From positions 61,496 through 125,495 of the forward strand of contig NZ_DAISXK010000003.1 in assembly GCF_036825875.1 (NCBI RefSeq): DNA of 64,000 bases, read 5' to 3'. This document shows, one piece after another, positions 61,233 to 64,000 of this stretch. Within the stretch, counting starts at the first letter, position 1. Every line of letters starts with the position of its first letter. The notes under the pieces were generated by a model. It saw nothing but the letters and a program-made list of their open reading frames with translations. It was not told where the DNA came from and did not search any database. The stretch is from Paucihalobacter sp036825875 (GTDB lineage Bacteria > Bacteroidota > Bacteroidia > Flavobacteriales > Flavobacteriaceae). The translations under genes and the position numbers were made by a program.

Positions 61233-64000
61233 CTAAAGATTCATACTGTAACCAATACTAAAGGTTGTACCTGGAGCTCTAAAGGAGAAGTTTTCTCCCG
61301 TACCACCGAAAGAATCGTATAGACTCACTCTGTCATCGTTTAATACGTTATCAATTTTTAAACTAAGTTTAGATCTTTGATCTTCGCCAAAAGTTTTTGA
61401 AAAGTTAAAGTTTAAACTATTAAATGGTTGTGTAAAAACATCTGGGTTTCTACCAAAACCAACAACTTCAAGCGTTTTTCCTTGTACGTTATAAAACATG
61501 CCGGTTTCTAAGCCCAAGCTGGTATTGTTATAATTTAAACCAACATTCACTAAAAATGGAGATTGACCTTGAAGCTGTCTGGTGTCTTCAATAACTTCTC
61601 CTGTTCTTGCAAATTGTTGTCTCGATTCAAATTCTTGGCCCGCACCTTTAGGCATTTCAATTTCAGATTCAATTAAGGATATATTTATGTTTAAGCTAAG
61701 GTCTCTAAGGCTTTCAGCAATAAAGTTGAAATTTTTTCGTCCTTCAAATTCAATACCAACTACTGTTGCTTCGTTTGAGTTTCTCGGGGTAAACTGATTT
61801 GGTGCCACATTTGAAAAAGCTACTATCTCTATAGGATCTTTAAAGTTTTTATAAAATGCGCTTATGGCAAACATTTGTGCTTTTTCACCGAAGAATTCGT
61901 ATCTAAAGTCGAAGTTGTTCATATAAGAAGGTTTTAAATCTATATTACCTAAAAATATGATACCTGTTAACAAATCTGGTATTTGAACTACCGACAATTC
62001 TTTAAATGTTGGTCTTGCCGTAGTACGCGAATAGGACAATCGTAAATTGGATTTTTCATTCAGTTCGTAAATGAAATTTGCTGATGGAAACAAGTCGAAT
62101 GCATCGATGGTTTTCTCTTTATCAAAAATCTCTGTTCCAGCATTATTTTGACCTGTAAAGATTGTGGTGAAATATTCAGCTCTTAAACCAACAATAGTTC
62201 TTAATTTATTAGCCAATTTAAATTCATTAGAAACATAAAAGGCAGCAGTGTTTTGATTGGATTCAAATGAGTTGGCAGGTTCAAAATTACCTCTTATAAA
62301 TGAGCCCCTGTTCGTTTCTGGTGTCCAAATATTTTCAGGTGCTAAAATAGCGTTAGGGTCGCCATTGAAGCCACGCGTTATATCTTCATTTCCTGTATTT
62401 CTAAATGCAATTTCATAACTAAAAATATCATAATTACGTTTTTTATAACTTCCTAGAGTACCAAACTTTAATGAGGCCTTATTATCTAAAAAAGTATATT
62501 TTTTTGTAAAATCTAATTTTCCAATCAAATTAGATTCATCTAAATCTCTCCAAAGACGCTGCGGAAAACCGGCGTCTGAACTTATCACAGACGATCCATC
62601 TTCATTTAAAATAAAGGTAGTAAGTCTAACGTCCTTATCTTCAACCTTACTAAATGTAGGAGCTACAGCCCACTCAATTATAAAATTATTATCAGTACTG
62701 TTATGTTTTCCTGAAAACAATAAGTTGGTAATAGAGCGTTGGTAATACTCAAGGTTGTCTTTGTCAACATTTATATCGTTTGATATTTCTGTTAGCTGAT
62801 TAAAGGTTGCCGCTTGACTTTCACCATTTTGAATATGTAAGACATTAAAATTGTATTTTGAATTCGTCGTTTTATATGTAAGTCCAACCAAACCACTTAA
62901 TAAAACATTATTTTGACCCAAATCACCAAACTGTCTGCGGTCAAATCGCAAATCGAAGATATCTCTGTCTTCGTTTTTTTGATAGATGCCATTTTCAAAA
63001 CCTTCATAATACAAGGTTTCATTTTTGTAATCTATAGATGCAATTAAGCCTAATTTATTACCAGCAACTTCAAATTGGTTGCCATAATTAAAACCTAAAC
63101 TAAAATTCGGCATACTGTTTTCACGTTGGGTATCTAAGGTTCTATTGAAGGACCTTGTGATTCCTTCTAGGGAGCTATTATTTGCCGAGGCTGGATTTGG
63201 AATCGTAGTTGTAGGCGAGATAGGAAGTTCTCTATTACCATTGTCAAAACCTAAAAAATCGGTCCCACTACCTTCATAGTTTACATAACTAGAATTAAAG
63301 TGCATGTCGGGATTGAATCCACCTGAAACAGAAAAATTCATGGTTTTTTTTGAAGGAAAATCTTTAGTGACAATATTAACAACACCACCGGTAAAATCAG
63401 CGGGTAAATCGGCAGAACCAGATTTAATTACAATAATATTTTCAAGAATATTGGTCGGAAAAATATCCATTTGTACGGTATTTTTATCAGGATCTAAGCC
63501 AGGAATGTCCATGCCGTTTAAAATCGATTTCGTATAACGATCTCCAAGACCTCTAACATACACGTATTTACCACTTTGAACCGATACACCAGGCACTGTT
63601 CGAATGGCTGAGGCAATATCGCTAGCGCCAGATTTTTTAATACTCTCAATGGATAAACCGTCTAAAAGCACCGCGGAATTTCGCTGTATATTAAGTACTG
63701 CTTCTTCAGTATTTCTTCGAGCCGAGGTAGTGATTACGACTTCGTCTAAAGTAGCTGACGACGGTCTGAGGGTTACATTGATTTCAAGTACCCCATTCGA
63801 GGTCACTTCAACATCTGTAATGGCTTTGGTTTCATAACCAATAAAGGAATAAACCAGTGTGTAGAAACCGGGTTCTAAATCTATTGAATAGACCCCGTCA
63901 AAATCGGAGGTCGTACCTTTTTGAGAATCCTTTACTATGACATTTGCAAAGGCCAGTACATCGTTAAATTCACCATCTAATATTTTACCAGTCACTTTTC
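61233..64000 (-). CDS. TonB-dependent outer-membrane receptor (5' end outside window)
   Basis: About 922 residues are visible; the frame is still open at base 64000, so the start and signal peptide lie to the right. A GTG at 63995 is internal, since the carboxypeptidase-regulatory domain (VTGKILDGEFNDVLAFANVIVKD) is already under way. The plug follows (about 105-235; SGASDIASAIRTVPGVSVQSG, VRGLGDRYTKSILNGMDIPG, GGVVNIVTKDF), then a 22-strand-type barrel ending in FSIGYSMNL. No SusD gene is seen on the visible side. The substrate is unknown. Plug motifs such as VRGLGDRY are typical of the large non-SusC flavobacterial receptors. Confidence 0.92.
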   Translation of the reverse strand, partial: KVTGKILDGEFNDVLAFANVIVKDSQKGTTSDFDGVYSIDLEPGFYTLVYSFIGYETKAITDVEVTSNGVLEINVTLRPSSATLDEVVITTSARRNTEEAVLNIQRNSAVLLDGLSIESIKKSGASDIASAIRTVPGVSVQSGKYVYVRGLGDRYTKSILNGMDIPGLDPDKNTVQMDIFPTNILENIIVIKSGSADLPADFTGGVVNIVTKDFPSKKTMNFSVSGGFNPDMHFNSSYVNYEGSGTDFLGFDNGNRELPISPTTTIPNPASANNSSLEGITRSFNRTLDTQRENSMPNFSLGFNYGNQFEVAGNKLGLIASIDYKNETLYYEGFENGIYQKNEDRDIFDLRFDRRQFGDLGQNNVLLSGLVGLTYKTTNSKYNFNVLHIQNGESQAATFNQLTEISNDINVDKDNLEYYQRSITNLLFSGKHNSTDNNFIIEWAVAPTFSKVEDKDVRLTTFILNEDGSSVISSDAGFPQRLWRDLDESNLIGKLDFTKKYTFLDNKASLKFGTLGSYKKRNYDIFSYEIAFRNTGNEDITRGFNGDPNAILAPENIWTPETNRGSFIRGNFEPANSFESNQNTAAFYVSNEFKLANKLRTIVGLRAEYFTTIFTGQNNAGTEIFDKEKTIDAFDLFPSANFIYELNEKSNLRLSYSRTTARPTFKELSVVQIPDLLTGIIFLGNIDLKPSYMNNFDFRYEFFGEKAQMFAISAFYKNFKDPIEIVAFSNVAPNQFTPRNSNEATVVGIEFEGRKNFNFIAESLRDLSLNINISLIESEIEMPKGAGQEFESRQQFARTGEVIEDTRQLQGQSPFLVNVGLNYNNTSLGLETGMFYNVQGKTLEVVGFGRNPDVFTQPFNSLNFNFSKTFGEDQRSKLSLKIDNVLNDDRVSLYDSFGGTGENFSFRAPGTTFSIGYSMNL

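Overview
The window is AT-rich chromosomal DNA from a member of the Bacteroidota, almost certainly the family Flavobacteriaceae. This is inferred from gene content (hybrid one-protein two-component system, type IX secretion sorting domains, SusC-like TonB receptor, DUF4286, DUF3109 and DUF6503 proteins), from TTG starts with A-rich leaders, and from promoters of the TTG-N~20-TAnnTTTG type. The species cannot be named from sequence alone. A run of 10 N at 24222-24231 shows a scaffold join.

Positions 1-26.5 kb are ordinary housekeeping DNA. They hold serS (5' end outside the window), a TPR protein, DUF4286, rsmA, mgtE, a 2-hydroxyacid dehydrogenase and a TM2 protein. A leftward pair follows: a carboxypeptidase-regulatory-domain protein and a bifunctional PlsC/GNAT acyltransferase (probable aminolipid synthase). 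Next come lysC-GNAT (leftward), fbp, mfd, a TlpA-like protein, gpsA, a HupE-like protein, a dCMP deaminase coupled to an S41 protease, a three-gene leftward operon ending in a flavoprotein, and DUF3109.

Positions 26.5-47.3 kb form the accessory region and the main interest. A hybrid sensor kinase/AraC regulator (26560-30546) is followed by three rightward transcription units. Unit 1 is a single T9SS-exported 28-residue-repeat protein. Unit 2 encodes a cholesterol-dependent-cytolysin-like (CDCL) pore-former, a secreted partner, two paralogous lipoproteins and a Tat lipoprotein with a von Willebrand A domain. Unit 3 encodes a DUF4412-like protein, a small secreted protein, a third paralogue of the lipoproteins, a BspA/DUF285 repeat protein, a paralogue of the CDCL partner and a large beta-helix protein; the BspA and beta-helix proteins carry T9SS tails. 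All three units are preceded by the same promoter module: two 17-bp direct repeats (TGTTACATATGTKATAG) exactly 21 bp apart, then exactly 20 bp to an AAYCTTTG -7-like box. The 21-bp phasing fits an AraC-family dimer, so the neighbouring regulator is the best candidate. I read the locus as one regulon that deploys a pore-forming protein with surface and lipoprotein partners. No polysaccharide-utilisation genes are present, although this class of regulator normally controls them.

Positions 47.4-64 kb return to core functions: a TPR-LytS kinase and LytTR regulator pair, class I ribonucleotide reductase (nrdB, nrdA), an OmpA-type lipoprotein, DUF6503, two convergent PiT-type phosphate transporters, a small MORN-like protein, and the start-truncated TonB receptor that runs off the right end. 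Several intergenic terminators have no gene upstream on their strand and may end small RNAs.
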